Positions 17,840 to 27,218 of a stretch of DNA of 64,000 nucleotides are shown here, in pieces; positions within the stretch are counted from its first letter, which is position 1; every line of letters begins with the position of its first letter. Both the position numbers and the translations under genes were made by a program. This stretch comes from Frateuria_A sp035943815 (GTDB taxonomy: Bacteria; Pseudomonadota; Gammaproteobacteria; Xanthomonadales; Rhodanobacteraceae): positions 186,001-250,000 of the forward strand of contig NZ_DASZBU010000012.1 of NCBI RefSeq assembly GCF_035943815.1. Direction: 5' to 3'. The notes below the pieces were generated by a model. It did no database searches, had not been told where the DNA came from, and saw only the letters and a list, made by a program, of their open reading frames with translations.

Positions 17840-19266
17840 GGCTTAGCCATGGGGGGCGGTTCGTCCGGAGGAGCCGCCGGCTCGTCGAAGGCGCTGCTCG
17901 GGCCGACGTGCTCGACCGGCTTCCCCGGCCCGGCCCGGTGCGCTACCTGCTGGCGCTCGAACTCCTGCACCAGGCGTTCGGCGAAGTCCTTGTAGACCGG
18001 CGTGGGACTGAGCAGCGATGCGGCCGCGCGAGCCAGCAGGCAGGCGGCCATGACCGGAATGATCATCGCCTGGTTGGCGGTCAACTCCATGGCGATCACT
18101 GCCGACGTGAGCGGGGCGCCGGTGACGCCGGACAGGTAGGCGCTCATGCCCAGCAGCACCACCGCCGCGGCCGGCACGCCGGGAAGGAAATGCGCGATGT
18201 TCTGGCCCAGGCCGGCGCCGACGGCCAATGCCGGCGAAAAGATGCCGCCGGGAATGCCGGCCCAGTACGAGACTACGTTGGCGGCAAGCTTGGCCAGCCC
18301 GAAGCTTTCGCCCGGCGTCACCGCGGCCTGCTGCACGATCGCACGCGCCTGGTCGTAGCCGGTGCCGTAGACCGAGCCGTGGAACAGCACGCCCAGTACC
18401 GCCAGCACCAGCCCGCAACCGGTGGCGAAGGCGACCGGCCAGCGGGCACGCAGCGCGCCGATCTGCGCCAGCGGCCCGCGCCTGCTGAGCAGGATCAGCC
18501 GCGCGAACAGGCCGCCGAACAGGCCGCAGACCACGCCGCACAGCAGCACTGCCAGCCAGGCATGGCCCAGCGGCAGGCTGGCTTGCACGGTGCCGAAATA
18601 GGCGTAGTTGCCCATGATGCCCAGCGACACCACGCCGCCGACGATCACCGCGGTAAGCAGCAGGCCACTGAAGCGATGCTCGAAGGTGCCGGCCAGTTCC
18701 TCGATGGCGAACACCACGCCGGCCAGTGGCGTATTGAAGGCCGCGGCGATACCCGCCGCGCCGCCAGCGAGGATGAAGCGCGAAGCCGCCTTCGGGTCGC
18801 TGAAGCCGAAGCGCCGCGCGAAGCTGTAGAACAGCCCCGCGCCCACGTGCACCGTCGGCCCCTCGCGGCCGATCGAGCCGCCCGCCGCCAGCGCGATCAG
18901 CGTGAGCAGCATCTTGCCGGCCGCGACCGGCAGCGCCAGCATCGTCTGCCGGAAGTGTTCGTCCTCCACGTGCAGCGTGGCGATCGCCTGCGGGATGCCG
19001 CTGCCGCGGGTGGCACGCATGCGTCCGGCGGTGGCCCATGACAGCAGGCCGAACACCGCGGGCGTCAGGATCAGCGGAATCCAAACGCCATACGTCAGTA
19101 TGTGCAGGAACAGGTGGTATGCCCATGTGCTCGCCTTGGCGAACAGGATCGCGGTCAGGGCTACCAGCACCGCACCGCTCCACAGCGCGATGCGCCGCTT
19201 CCACTGGTGCGGGGCGAAGAACTCGTGGCCGAGCAGGGCTCGCAGGCGCGGGTTGGATGAAGGCAT
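17836..19266 (-). CDS. ClC-family chloride channel/antiporter
   Basis: This 476-residue membrane protein carries the ClC signatures: GSGIPQ (anion site), GREGP with the gating glutamate followed by TVHVGAG, and GGIFSPALAVGAGLG. About ten or more hydrophobic helices are evident. It lacks C-terminal CBS domains, as in ClcA/ClcB. The gating glutamate argues for a Cl-/H+ exchanger-type mechanism, though function cannot be settled from sequence. It starts at 19266 (MPSSNPRLRALLG) and is coupled to hutI by an ATGA overlap, an unusual partner. Confidence 0.93.
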   Translation of the reverse strand: MPSSNPRLRALLGHEFFAPHQWKRRIALWSGAVLVALTAILFAKASTWAYHLFLHILTYGVWIPLILTPAVFGLLSWATAGRMRATRGSGIPQAIATLHVEDEHFRQTMLALPVAAGKMLLTLIALAAGGSIGREGPTVHVGAGLFYSFARRFGFSDPKAASRFILAGGAAGIAAAFNTPLAGVVFAIEELAGTFEHRFSGLLLTAVIVGGVVSLGIMGNYAYFGTVQASLPLGHAWLAVLLCGVVCGLFGGLFARLILLSRRGPLAQIGALRARWPVAFATGCGLVLAVLGVLFHGSVYGTGYDQARAIVQQAAVTPGESFGLAKLAANVVSYWAGIPGGIFSPALAVGAGLGQNIAHFLPGVPAAAVVLLGMSAYLSGVTGAPLTSAVIAMELTANQAMIIPVMAACLLARAAASLLSPTPVYKDFAERLVQEFERQQVAHRAGPGKPVEHVGPSSAFDEPAAPPDEPPPMAKP

Positions 19267-19308
19267 CGAGCGATTATCGCCGAAAGTACGCGTGCGTCCC
19301 AATGGACG

Positions 19309-20874
19309 TCACAGCGGCGCAGGCCGCCAGCGCATCTCGTACAGATCGAAGCGCCGGTCCTTGAGGTTGGTCACCGCACCGGCGTTGCGTGCGCGGGCCA
19401 GGCTTTCCAGGCGCAGGTCGGCGAACAGCACGGTTTCGATGTTGGGGGTGGAGTCGGCCGCCACGCCGTCGCGCGCGAACGGGAAATCGCTGGGCGTGAG
19501 GATGCAGCTCTGCCCGTACTGGATGTCGAAGTTGTTCACCCCCGGCAGGTTGCCCACGTTGCCCGAGAGCACCACGTAACACTGGTTCTCGATCGCCCGT
19601 GCCTGCGAGCAGTAGCGCACGCGCAGGTAGCCTTCGCGCACGTCGGTGCAGAAGGGCACGAACAGGATCAGCGCGCCCTGGTCGGTGAGGTGCCTGGCCA
19701 CCTCCGGAAACTCGGAGTCGTAGCAGATCATCACTCCGATCGGGCCGCAGTCGGTCTGGATGGTCGCGGCGCCCTCGCCGCCGGTGATGTTCCAGACATT
19801 GCGCTCGCTAGGCGTGGGGTGCAGCTTCTCGCGCTCGTGCAGCGAGCCGTCGCGCAGGCACACATAGCAGACGTTGTGGATGTCGCCGTTGGGCTGTTCG
19901 GTCGGATGCGAGCCGGCGATGATGTTGATGTTGTAGCGCACGGCCAGGCGGCCGAAGAGCTCCTTCACCTGCGGCGTGTATTGGCTGAGCTTGCGGATGG
20001 TCTCGACCGGCGCGAGTTCCTCGTTCTCGATCGACAGCAACTGCAGCGTGATCAGTTCGGGAAAAGTAACGAAGTCGGCGTTGTAGTCGGCCGCGATATC
20101 CGTGAAATATTCCACTTGCGTGGCGAATTCCTCGAACGAGCGGATCCGCCGCTGCAGGTACTGCACCGAGGCCACGCGAACCAGGTCCGGCAGGTGCCGG
20201 GGCGAGGGGATCGGCGGTATGTCCGGGTGGTCGAGCAGCGCCGGATTGCGCCACACCAGGTGCACCGCCCAGCCGAGCGATTCATGGTCCGATGGCACGT
20301 AGGCGCGCAGCAGGCCGATCACCTCGAAGCCGTTGGCCAGTTGGAAGCTGAGCGTGGCGTCGCGCCGCTCGCCGGCGATGACCGCCCGCACATAGGCCTC
20401 GGCGCTGCCGTAGCGGCCGATGTGCTTCGCCAGCCCGGGAACGCGCCCGCCGAACACGATGCCGCGCAGCTTCAGGTCCATGCAAAGTCGCTTGCGCGCG
20501 TGGTAGAGCCGCTGGCCTATGCGCATGCCGCGGTAGTCCGGGTGCACCACCACCTCCATGCCGTACAGCCAGTCGCCGTCGGCCTTGTGCCGGGAGGCCA
20601 TGCCGCCGCCGGTGATCTGCATCCAGGTGTGGGGACCGAGCGCCGTGGCCTCGTCCATGCGGAAGGTGGCGCAGTAGCCGACCACCTTGCCGGCGTACTC
20701 CACCACGAACTGGCCTTCGGGAAAGTGCGTCTGCTGCGAGCGCAACATCTCGGCCGAATGGCCCCACACGGGCGAATAGACGCGGGCGGTCAGGTCCACC
20801 AGCGCCGGCACGTCCTCGGGGCGTGCCAGGCGCAGCAGGAGCTTGGCGGTCTGCTCTGGTGACTTTTTGGCCAT
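19309..20874 (-). CDS. GNAT acetyltransferase/carbon-nitrogen hydrolase fusion
   Basis: A 521-residue two-domain protein. Residues about 12-200 form a GNAT-like acetyltransferase domain (MEVVVHPDYRGMRIGQRLY acetyl-CoA loop). Residues about 230-515 form a nitrilase-superfamily hydrolase with the catalytic Glu (TFPELITL), Lys (EREKLHPTP) and Cys (ICYDSEFPE). This exact architecture is known as a bifunctional family in many proteobacteria, but its substrate is not established. It starts at MAKKSPEQTAK; the longer frame would read into the divergent hutF region. It is divergent from hutF with 99 bp between. Confidence 0.92.
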   Translation of the reverse strand: MAKKSPEQTAKLLLRLARPEDVPALVDLTARVYSPVWGHSAEMLRSQQTHFPEGQFVVEYAGKVVGYCATFRMDEATALGPHTWMQITGGGMASRHKADGDWLYGMEVVVHPDYRGMRIGQRLYHARKRLCMDLKLRGIVFGGRVPGLAKHIGRYGSAEAYVRAVIAGERRDATLSFQLANGFEVIGLLRAYVPSDHESLGWAVHLVWRNPALLDHPDIPPIPSPRHLPDLVRVASVQYLQRRIRSFEEFATQVEYFTDIAADYNADFVTFPELITLQLLSIENEELAPVETIRKLSQYTPQVKELFGRLAVRYNINIIAGSHPTEQPNGDIHNVCYVCLRDGSLHEREKLHPTPSERNVWNITGGEGAATIQTDCGPIGVMICYDSEFPEVARHLTDQGALILFVPFCTDVREGYLRVRYCSQARAIENQCYVVLSGNVGNLPGVNNFDIQYGQSCILTPSDFPFARDGVAADSTPNIETVLFADLRLESLARARNAGAVTNLKDRRFDLYEMRWRPAPL

Positions 20875-20973
20875 GGGCGCAGTATCCGGGGGCGTTTGTG
20901 GTGGAAGCGTCGGTTGCCGGCCCGCGGAGGAGGGAGCAAGCCCGGTACACTGCCGCCTTGCGAGGAGCCGCCC

Positions 20974-22353
20974 ATGACCCAGTCCACCCGTCTGCGCCGT
21001 TGCCACGCCGGTCACCTATGGCAGGACGATGGCTGGGCGCGCGAAGGCATCTTCGGCATCGACGCCGACGGTGTGGTGCAGGCGGTGGAGGATGGCCCTG
21101 CCGAGACGCTCGGTACCTGGGTGGTGCCGGGCATGCCCAACCTGCATTCGCACGCTTTCCAGCGGGCCATGGCGGGCCTGGCCGAGCGCCGGGGCAAGGT
21201 GGATGACAGCTTCTGGACCTGGCGCGAAACCATGTATGCGTTCGCCGCCTCGGTGGGCCCGGATGAACTGAAGGCGATCGCCGCCCAGCTGTACGTGGAG
21301 ATGCTCAAGGCCGGCTACACGCAGGTGTGCGAGTTCCACTACCTGCATCACCGTCCCGACGGCCTGCCTTATGCCCCGCCGGAGGCCATGTCGCTGGCGC
21401 TGGTCGAAGCGGCGCGCGAGGCGGGCATCGGCCTGACCCTGCTGCCCGTGCTCTACATGCGTGGCGGCTTCGACGGCCGGCCGCTGGGTGCGCGGCAGCG
21501 CCGCTTCGGCCATGAGGTGGACGGCTACCTGCGCCTGCTCGATACCTTGCGCAGCTATCAGGATGCCGGCCTGCGCGTGGGCATCGCCCTGCATTCCCTG
21601 CGCGCGGTGACCGAAGACGCGCTGCAGGTCGTGCTCGCCAGCGAGCTGGCGCAGGACGGCCCGATCCACATCCACGTCGCCGAGCAGATCGGCGAAGTGC
21701 AGGATTGCCTCTCGATCCGCGGTGCGCGGCCGGTCGAGTGGTTGCTGGACCACGCGGATGTCGGCGCACGCTGGTGCCTGGTGCACGCCACCCACCTCAG
21801 CGAAGACGAAACCACGCGCCTGGCCCGCAGCGGCGCGGTCGCGGGACTGTGTCCGACCACCGAGGCGAATCTGGGTGATGGCCTGTTTCCGCTGGCCGCC
21901 TATCTCGACGCCGGCGGCACGCTGGGCATCGGCTCCGATTCGCACATCTCCATCTCCCCGGTCGAGGAGCTGCGCTGGTTGGAGTACGGCCAGCGTCTGG
22001 CTACCCGTCATCGCAACATCGCCGCCCGCCACGAAGGCGCGAGCGTCGGCCAGACGCTGTGGCGCGCGGCGTTACGCGGTGGCGCGCAGGCGGCCGCCGT
22101 GCCGGTCGGCGCGGTCCGCCCCGGATGCCGCGCCGATCTGCTCGTGCTCGACGACGGCTCGCCGCTGCTCGCCTCGCGCGACGAGGCTTCGCTGCTGGAC
22201 AGCTTCATCTTTGCCGGCAACACGCCGCTGGTCCGCGACGTGATGTGCGGCGGGCGCTGGGTGGTGCGCGAGTTCCGCCACCACGACGAGGAGCGCATCG
22301 CCCAGCGCTACCGCGCAACTGTGCGGCGCCTGGCGGACCGCACTGCCGCCTGA
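20974..22353 (+). CDS. hutF: Formimidoylglutamate deiminase
   Basis: HutF deiminates N-formimidoyl-L-glutamate to N-formyl-L-glutamate plus ammonia, the Pseudomonas-type branch of histidine degradation. The 459-residue amidohydrolase shows PNLHSHAFQRAMAG (metal His pair), HIHVAEQIGEV, HATHLSEDE and GSDSHISISPVEEL. The ATG at 20974 has a CGAGGAG site 6 bp upstream. Together with hutI it gives two consecutive steps; hutG (deformylase) is not seen here. Confidence 0.96.
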   Translation: MTQSTRLRRCHAGHLWQDDGWAREGIFGIDADGVVQAVEDGPAETLGTWVVPGMPNLHSHAFQRAMAGLAERRGKVDDSFWTWRETMYAFAASVGPDELKAIAAQLYVEMLKAGYTQVCEFHYLHHRPDGLPYAPPEAMSLALVEAAREAGIGLTLLPVLYMRGGFDGRPLGARQRRFGHEVDGYLRLLDTLRSYQDAGLRVGIALHSLRAVTEDALQVVLASELAQDGPIHIHVAEQIGEVQDCLSIRGARPVEWLLDHADVGARWCLVHATHLSEDETTRLARSGAVAGLCPTTEANLGDGLFPLAAYLDAGGTLGIGSDSHISISPVEELRWLEYGQRLATRHRNIAARHEGASVGQTLWRAALRGGAQAAAVPVGAVRPGCRADLLVLDDGSPLLASRDEASLLDSFIFAGNTPLVRDVMCGGRWVVREFRHHDEERIAQRYRATVRRLADRTAA

Positions 22354-22428
22354 AAGGCGATGGGCCGACGTCATCGCTGCCCCCGCAACGGCGTTCCTGC
22401 GCTTGCCATCCAAGCCAAGGAGTTGCCC

Positions 22429-22581
22429 ATGCGTCGCGTCCTGTCGTTGTTCACCACTGCCATGCTGCTGGCCGGCAGCCTCGCACTTTCCGGGTGCGTG
22501 GTCGTGCCTGCGCATCGCGTCTGTGTGTGGGTCCCGGGCTACTGGGCACCGGCCCACGTCTGGGTCGAGGGGTATCGCTGA
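22429..22581 (+). CDS. Very small lipoprotein with aromatic tail
   Basis: A 50-residue protein with an AAGGAG ribosome-binding site, a signal peptide and a lipobox (LALSGC) giving an acylated Cys near residue 22. Only about 28 residues remain after cleavage. They are rich in Val, Trp, Tyr and Pro (VCVWVPGYWAPAHVWVEGYR), resembling the YXWGXW-type repeats of small exported proteins. Function is unknown. Confidence 0.65.
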   Translation: MRRVLSLFTTAMLLAGSLALSGCVVVPAHRVCVWVPGYWAPAHVWVEGYR

Positions 22582-22800
22582 GCGAGCCCTGGACTGCCAG
22601 TCGCGCGCATTTCGGTCTGTTGTGCCGTAGGGCCAGGTCGCACGCGTCCTGGGTGTCGTGGCCGGCGTTTCCCGCGGAGCGAGGTCTCCGGCTTCCGTTA
22701 CCTCCGTCCGAGCAGGGCGCCTGATGCGTGCGCTGGCCTGGCCTGCCGGCGAAGAGGACAATGCGCTCTCCCGCTCCCCGCAATGCAAGGCGCCGTGCCG

Positions 22801-24060
22801 ATGAAGGAAACCTCAACGCCGGTCGCCGGCAGCGACGACGGCCTGATCCGCCACGGCACGCCCTTGTTCCGCCAGGCGAACCTGGCCCTGTTCGCCGCGG
22901 GCATCGCTACCTTCGGCCTGCTCTACTGCGTGCAGCCGTTGATGCCCGAGTTCAGCAAGGAGTTCGGCGTGAGTGCGGCGACCAGCGCCCTGTCTCTCTC
23001 GCTGACGACCGGCGTGCTGGCATTCGCGATGCTCTTCGCCGGTGCCGTGTCCGATGCCTGCGGACGCAAGCTGGTGATGACGGTGTCGCTGCTTTCCTCT
23101 GCGCTGCTGGTGTTGCTGAGCGCGCTGGTGCCCGGCTGGGCCAGCCTGCTGGTGCTGCGCACCCTGTTGGGGCTCAGCCTGAGCGGCTTGCCGGCAGTGG
23201 CGATGACCTGGCTGAGCGAGGAGATGCATCCCGACTCGATCGGCCTGGGCATGGGCCTGTACATCAGCGGCAACGCGATCGGCGGCATGGGCGGGCGGCT
23301 GGTCACCGGCGTGCTGGCCGATTTCTTCGACTGGCGCGTGGGCGTGCTGGTGGTGGCCGGGATCGGGCTGGCGTCGGCCCTGATGTTCTGGCGCCTGCTG
23401 CCGCCATCGCGGCATTTCGAGCGGCAACCGCTCGAAATGCGCGCGCTCTTGTCGCGCTTCGCCGGCGTGTTCCGCGATGCCGGCCTGCCATGGATGTTCG
23501 TCGAGGGTTTCCTGCTGCTGGGCGCCTTCGTCACCGTCTACAACTACATCGGCTATCGCCTGCTCGCCGCGCCGTACAACCTGAGCCAGGCGGTGGTCGG
23601 ACTGATCTTCAGCGTGTACCTGATCGGCACTTTCAGCTCGGCCTGGATGGGCCACCTGGCCGGCCGGCTAGGTCGGCGTCGGGTGCTCTGGACCACTTTT
23701 GCGCTGATGCTCGCGGGCGTGGGCATGACCGCGCTGCACCCGCTCGTGCTGGTGGTCGGCGGGGTGGTGGCGGTGACCTTCGGCTTCTTCGGCGGCCACT
23801 CGATAGTCAGCAGCTGGGTCGGACGCCGTGCCGGCGCGGCCAAGGCGCAGGCGTCCTCGTTGTACCTGTTCGCCTACTACATGGGCTCGAGCCTGGCCGG
23901 CGCGTGCGGTGGACTGTTCTACGCGGCGCTCGGCTGGAATGGCGTGGCTGCATTCATCGGCGCCATGGTGCTGGCGGGGTTGCTGATCGCGTGGCGGCTG
24001 TATTTCCTGCAGCCGTTGCCCGGCCCGCCCTCGCCGGGCACCGAGCCGCCGCTGCCCTAG
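22801..24060 (+). CDS. Major facilitator superfamily transporter (YnfM-like)
   Basis: A 419-residue, 12-helix MFS carrier. The loop 2-3 signature is present (AGAVSDACGRKLVM), as are FGLLYCVQPLMPEFSKEFG in helix 1 and the second-half repeat GHLAGRLGRRRVL. It resembles the YnfM/arabinose-efflux-type exporters; the substrate is unknown. The start at 22801 is preferred because AAGG lies about 11 bp upstream, while the ATG at 22783 has no visible site. Confidence 0.88.
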   Translation: MKETSTPVAGSDDGLIRHGTPLFRQANLALFAAGIATFGLLYCVQPLMPEFSKEFGVSAATSALSLSLTTGVLAFAMLFAGAVSDACGRKLVMTVSLLSSALLVLLSALVPGWASLLVLRTLLGLSLSGLPAVAMTWLSEEMHPDSIGLGMGLYISGNAIGGMGGRLVTGVLADFFDWRVGVLVVAGIGLASALMFWRLLPPSRHFERQPLEMRALLSRFAGVFRDAGLPWMFVEGFLLLGAFVTVYNYIGYRLLAAPYNLSQAVVGLIFSVYLIGTFSSAWMGHLAGRLGRRRVLWTTFALMLAGVGMTALHPLVLVVGGVVAVTFGFFGGHSIVSSWVGRRAGAAKAQASSLYLFAYYMGSSLAGACGGLFYAALGWNGVAAFIGAMVLAGLLIAWRLYFLQPLPGPPSPGTEPPLP

Positions 24061-24146
24061 CCGAACGGCGGCTGCGAGGCCTTTCGTCCGCCCCGTGGTG
24101 AAGGCACCGGAGGCGGGTAGCCGCCGGATGCCGGATAGACCGTCCC

Positions 24147-25388
24147 TCAGCGCGCGGCCGGCTCGAGCATGCCCTCGACCGCGCGGTAGTCGCCGTCGTT
24201 GGGCTGTGCGGGTATGCCCAGCAGGTGCGTCATGAGCGGATAGACGTCCACGTTCGGGAACACCGGCATCCAGGTACGAGGGCGGAACGCCGGGCCGTGC
24301 GCCACGAACAGGGCGCGCATCGTCGGGTCCGCGTTATCGAAACCGTGCTCGCCCCGCAACGGCTTGCCGTGGTGCAGCGCGGTGGCTTGGTTGTGGGTGA
24401 TAAGCCAGCCCACCTGCGCCAGGCAGAACAGCGGCGGCACGCGCGCGTTGCCGCCGTAGTGCAGGCGGCCCGGGATGTCGGCCTTGCGCCAGCACTGCAT
24501 GTGCGGCTGTGGCTTGAGCAGTGCGTCGGCGATCTCCGCCTCGTGGCCGGGCGCGGGGACGATGCCGGCGATCGCGCCGGTCGAGACCACCTGCACGTAC
24601 GTCGGATCGATCAGGTGGTCGAGGAAGATGCGTTGCGCCGGCGGCGTGGAGGCCATGCCGTGGTCGGCCAGCACGATCAGGTTCAACCGGTCATACAGCC
24701 CGCGCCGCTTCAGTCCGGCGATCAGGCGCGCCAGCGCGTGGTCGACCTCGGCGATCGCCGCGTCGGTTTGCGGCGCGTCCGGCCCTTCGTAGTGGCCGGC
24801 CGAATCGACCGCCTCGAAGTACAGCGTGATGAAGCCTGGGCGCTGCGCCGGCGGCAGGTCCAGCCACTGCAGTACGTGGTCGACCCGCGCGTCGTAGCCC
24901 ATGTCGCCGTCGTAGGGCAACCAGTAGTCCGGGCGGCGGCCGTGGATGCTCGCCTCCGAACCGGGCCAGAACATCGTCGCCGTCTTCATGCCGTCGCGCT
25001 GGGCGGTGACCCAGATCGGCTCGGCCTGGTCCCACCAGCGCCCGTCGCTCACCGCGGCGCGGTTGCCCAGGGTGAATCGGCCCAGCGCCGGCACGGACAT
25101 CGCGTTGTCGACGATGCCGTGGTGGTCCGGGTAGCGGCCGGTGACCAGGCTGTAGTGGTTGGGGAAGGTCAGCGAGGGGAACGAGGGCTGCATTCCCGCG
25201 CCTTGCACGCCCTCGGCGGCGAGTGACCGCAGCGCGGGACTGAAGCCGCGGTCGAGGTAGTCGGCGCGGAAGCCGTCGATGGAAACCAGCAGCAGCGGCG
25301 TGCGTGCGACCGGCCGCGCTGGCGGGGTCGAGCAGCCGGCGGCCAGCGCGGCCAGGCACAGGCAGGCGAGGCGAATGAGGTTGCGCAT
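24147..25388 (-). CDS. NPP-type nucleotide pyrophosphatase/phosphodiesterase lipoprotein, copy 1
   Basis: This 413-residue alkaline-phosphatase-superfamily enzyme has a lipoprotein signal (lipobox LAAGC, Cys19). The two-zinc site of ectonucleotide pyrophosphatase/phosphodiesterases is complete: Asp38 in SIDGF, nucleophile Thr74 and Asn77 in FPSLTFPNHY, then AVDSAGH, LADHGM and EHGFDN. It is close in layout to the crystallised Xanthomonas NPP. It probably hydrolyses nucleotide or related phosphodiesters at the cell envelope. It lies 99 bp downstream of a paralogue in the same orientation. Confidence 0.92.
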   Translation of the reverse strand: MRNLIRLACLCLAALAAGCSTPPARPVARTPLLLVSIDGFRADYLDRGFSPALRSLAAEGVQGAGMQPSFPSLTFPNHYSLVTGRYPDHHGIVDNAMSVPALGRFTLGNRAAVSDGRWWDQAEPIWVTAQRDGMKTATMFWPGSEASIHGRRPDYWLPYDGDMGYDARVDHVLQWLDLPPAQRPGFITLYFEAVDSAGHYEGPDAPQTDAAIAEVDHALARLIAGLKRRGLYDRLNLIVLADHGMASTPPAQRIFLDHLIDPTYVQVVSTGAIAGIVPAPGHEAEIADALLKPQPHMQCWRKADIPGRLHYGGNARVPPLFCLAQVGWLITHNQATALHHGKPLRGEHGFDNADPTMRALFVAHGPAFRPRTWMPVFPNVDVYPLMTHLLGIPAQPNDGDYRAVEGMLEPAAR

Positions 25389-25487
25389 GCGGGGGGACGT
25401 GGAGGGGAGGGAGCCGCGGATCATCCGGAGCTTCCTCCCGCGTCGCACCTGCCGTTACGGCTATTGCAGCGAGAGCGGACTCATGCG

Positions 25488-26732
25488 TCAGCGTGTCGCT
25501 GGCACGAGCATGCCCTCGACCGCGTGGTAGTCGCCGTCGTTGGGCTGTGCGGGTATGCCCAGCAGGTGCGTCATCAGCAGGTAGACGTCCACGTTGGGGA
25601 AGGCGGGCACCGTGACGCCGTCGCGGAAGTCCGGGCCATGGGCGACAAACAATGCCTGCATCTGCGGCGCGGCATTGTCGTAGCCGTGCTCGCCCAGGCT
25701 GACGTGGCCCGCGTGTGAGGCGAGGTATTCCGCTGTGGTGATGCGCCAGCCCACGTCGGCCAGGCACAGCAGCTGCGGCACGCGCGGGTTGCGCCCATAG
25801 TGCAGGCGCGCGGGGACACGGGTCTTGTCCCAGCACCGCATGTGCGGATGCGGCTGTTCCAGCCTGGCCTCGACCGCGGCGAAGTCGTGGCCTGGCTTGG
25901 GGTTGAAGCCTGCCAGCACCCCGAGGCTCACGACCTGCACTTCATCGAGGTCGAACTGCCGTTCGATCAGCACGCTGTGCTCCAGCGGGACCGCGGCCAT
26001 GCCGTGGTCGGCCAGCACGAGCAGGTTGACCCGGTCGAACAGGCCACGCGATTTGAGGCCTTGCAGCAGCCGGGCCAGCGCCTGGTCGGTCTGGCGCAGG
26101 GCCGCATCCACTTGCGGCGTGTCGGGGCCATAGCTGTGGCCGGCGTGGTCGACCGCGTCGAAATAGAGGGTGAGGAAGCTCGGGCGTTTTGCGGGCGGCA
26201 GGTCCAGCCAGGCCAGGATCTGGTCGACGCGCTCATCCGGCGTCACCGCGCCGTCGTAGGGCTTCCAGTAATCCGGATGATGGCCATGGATGTCGGCTTC
26301 GGAACCAGGCCAGAACATCGTGGCCGTGCGCAGGCCCTGCCGATCGGCCGTTTCCCACAGCGGCGTTCCCTGCGCCCACCACCGCCCATCGCTCACCGCC
26401 TTGCGGTTGCCGAGCGAGAACTTGCCCAGCTGCGCGTCGTACATGGTGTTGTTGACGATGCCGTGGTGGTCCGGACGCAGGCCGGTCACCAGGGCGTAGT
26501 GGTTGGGAAACGTGAGCGAGGGAAACGAGGGCTGCATCGCCTCGGCACGCACGCCATGGCGCGCCAATGTGGCCAGCGTGGGCGACAGGCCGCGCTCGAG
26601 ATAGCCGGTGCGATAGCCGTCGATGGAGACCAGCAGCAGCGGCTTGGGCCGCTGCGCGCTGCGCGGCGCCGTCGCGCAACCGGCGCTGAATGCCAACGCC
26701 AGGCAGCACAACAGGCGAAACAGGATTTTCAT
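25488..26732 (-). CDS. NPP-type nucleotide pyrophosphatase/phosphodiesterase lipoprotein, copy 2
   Basis: This 414-residue paralogue of the next gene shares the same lipobox position (Cys19, FSAGC), Asp38, Thr74 in FPSLTFPNHY, AVDHAGH, LADHGM and GEHGYDN. The C-terminal block LMTHLLGIPAQPNDGDY is identical in both. The start MKILFRLL at 26732 opens the signal peptide. The copies differ most in the metal-distal loops that shape substrate specificity, so divergence of substrate is plausible. A 46-bp gap separates it from a divergent small exported protein gene. Confidence 0.92.
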   Translation of the reverse strand: MKILFRLLCCLALAFSAGCATAPRSAQRPKPLLLVSIDGYRTGYLERGLSPTLATLARHGVRAEAMQPSFPSLTFPNHYALVTGLRPDHHGIVNNTMYDAQLGKFSLGNRKAVSDGRWWAQGTPLWETADRQGLRTATMFWPGSEADIHGHHPDYWKPYDGAVTPDERVDQILAWLDLPPAKRPSFLTLYFDAVDHAGHSYGPDTPQVDAALRQTDQALARLLQGLKSRGLFDRVNLLVLADHGMAAVPLEHSVLIERQFDLDEVQVVSLGVLAGFNPKPGHDFAAVEARLEQPHPHMRCWDKTRVPARLHYGRNPRVPQLLCLADVGWRITTAEYLASHAGHVSLGEHGYDNAAPQMQALFVAHGPDFRDGVTVPAFPNVDVYLLMTHLLGIPAQPNDGDYHAVEGMLVPATR

Positions 26733-26778
26733 AGGGGGACACTTACGATGAATCAATCGCGCATCATCGCATCGCCCC

Positions 26779-27198
26779 ATGACGCTAAGAACCCGTCCAT
26801 TGTTTCGCTTCGGTGCCATCGCGCTCGCCGTGCTGCCGATCGTTGCCGGTGCATGGCAGGCCAAGCCCAAACAGCCAGTTCCGCCGCCGCGGCCGGTGGT
26901 CATCGTGCAGCCGCCGGCGAATGCGCGATTCCAGCAGGCGGTCCGGGAACAACAGGTGCGCGACCAGTTGCAGAAGAACCAGGTCGAGGAACAGCTGCGC
27001 GAGCGCCAGATGCAGGCGCTGCGCAAGCCCTATGCCGCCGACCCGGCGCGGGCCGCGAGGCTCGACCAGGCCGACCAGGCGCAGCGCGAGCTCTACCGCA
27101 TGCGCCAGCAGGACGTGCTGGACCGCTACCAGAGCGCCGTGGCGCCGCCGGTGGTTCATCCCGCCAGCGAGCCGGCCACGCCACGCAGCGGCGGTTGA
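26779..27198 (+). CDS. Exported coiled-coil protein of unknown function
   Basis: This 139-residue protein has an N-terminal signal or anchor (FRFGAIALAVLPIVAGAWQA), a Pro-rich segment, then a Gln/Glu/Arg-rich helix (residues about 45-120; QQVRDQLQKNQVEEQLRE) likely to form a coiled coil, and a Pro-rich tail. I recognise no family. It is divergent from the NPP pair and convergent with ogt, so it is its own unit. Confidence 0.6.
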   Translation: MTLRTRPLFRFGAIALAVLPIVAGAWQAKPKQPVPPPRPVVIVQPPANARFQQAVREQQVRDQLQKNQVEEQLRERQMQALRKPYAADPARAARLDQADQAQRELYRMRQQDVLDRYQSAVAPPVVHPASEPATPRSGG

Positions 27199-27218
27199 TC
27201 CGCCCGGCGGCCGCGTCG

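Noticed and set aside
19264..19302. Longer N-terminus of the ClC gene
   Set aside because: The extra residues have no hydrophobic or charged signature, while MPSSNPRLRALLG is a clean start.
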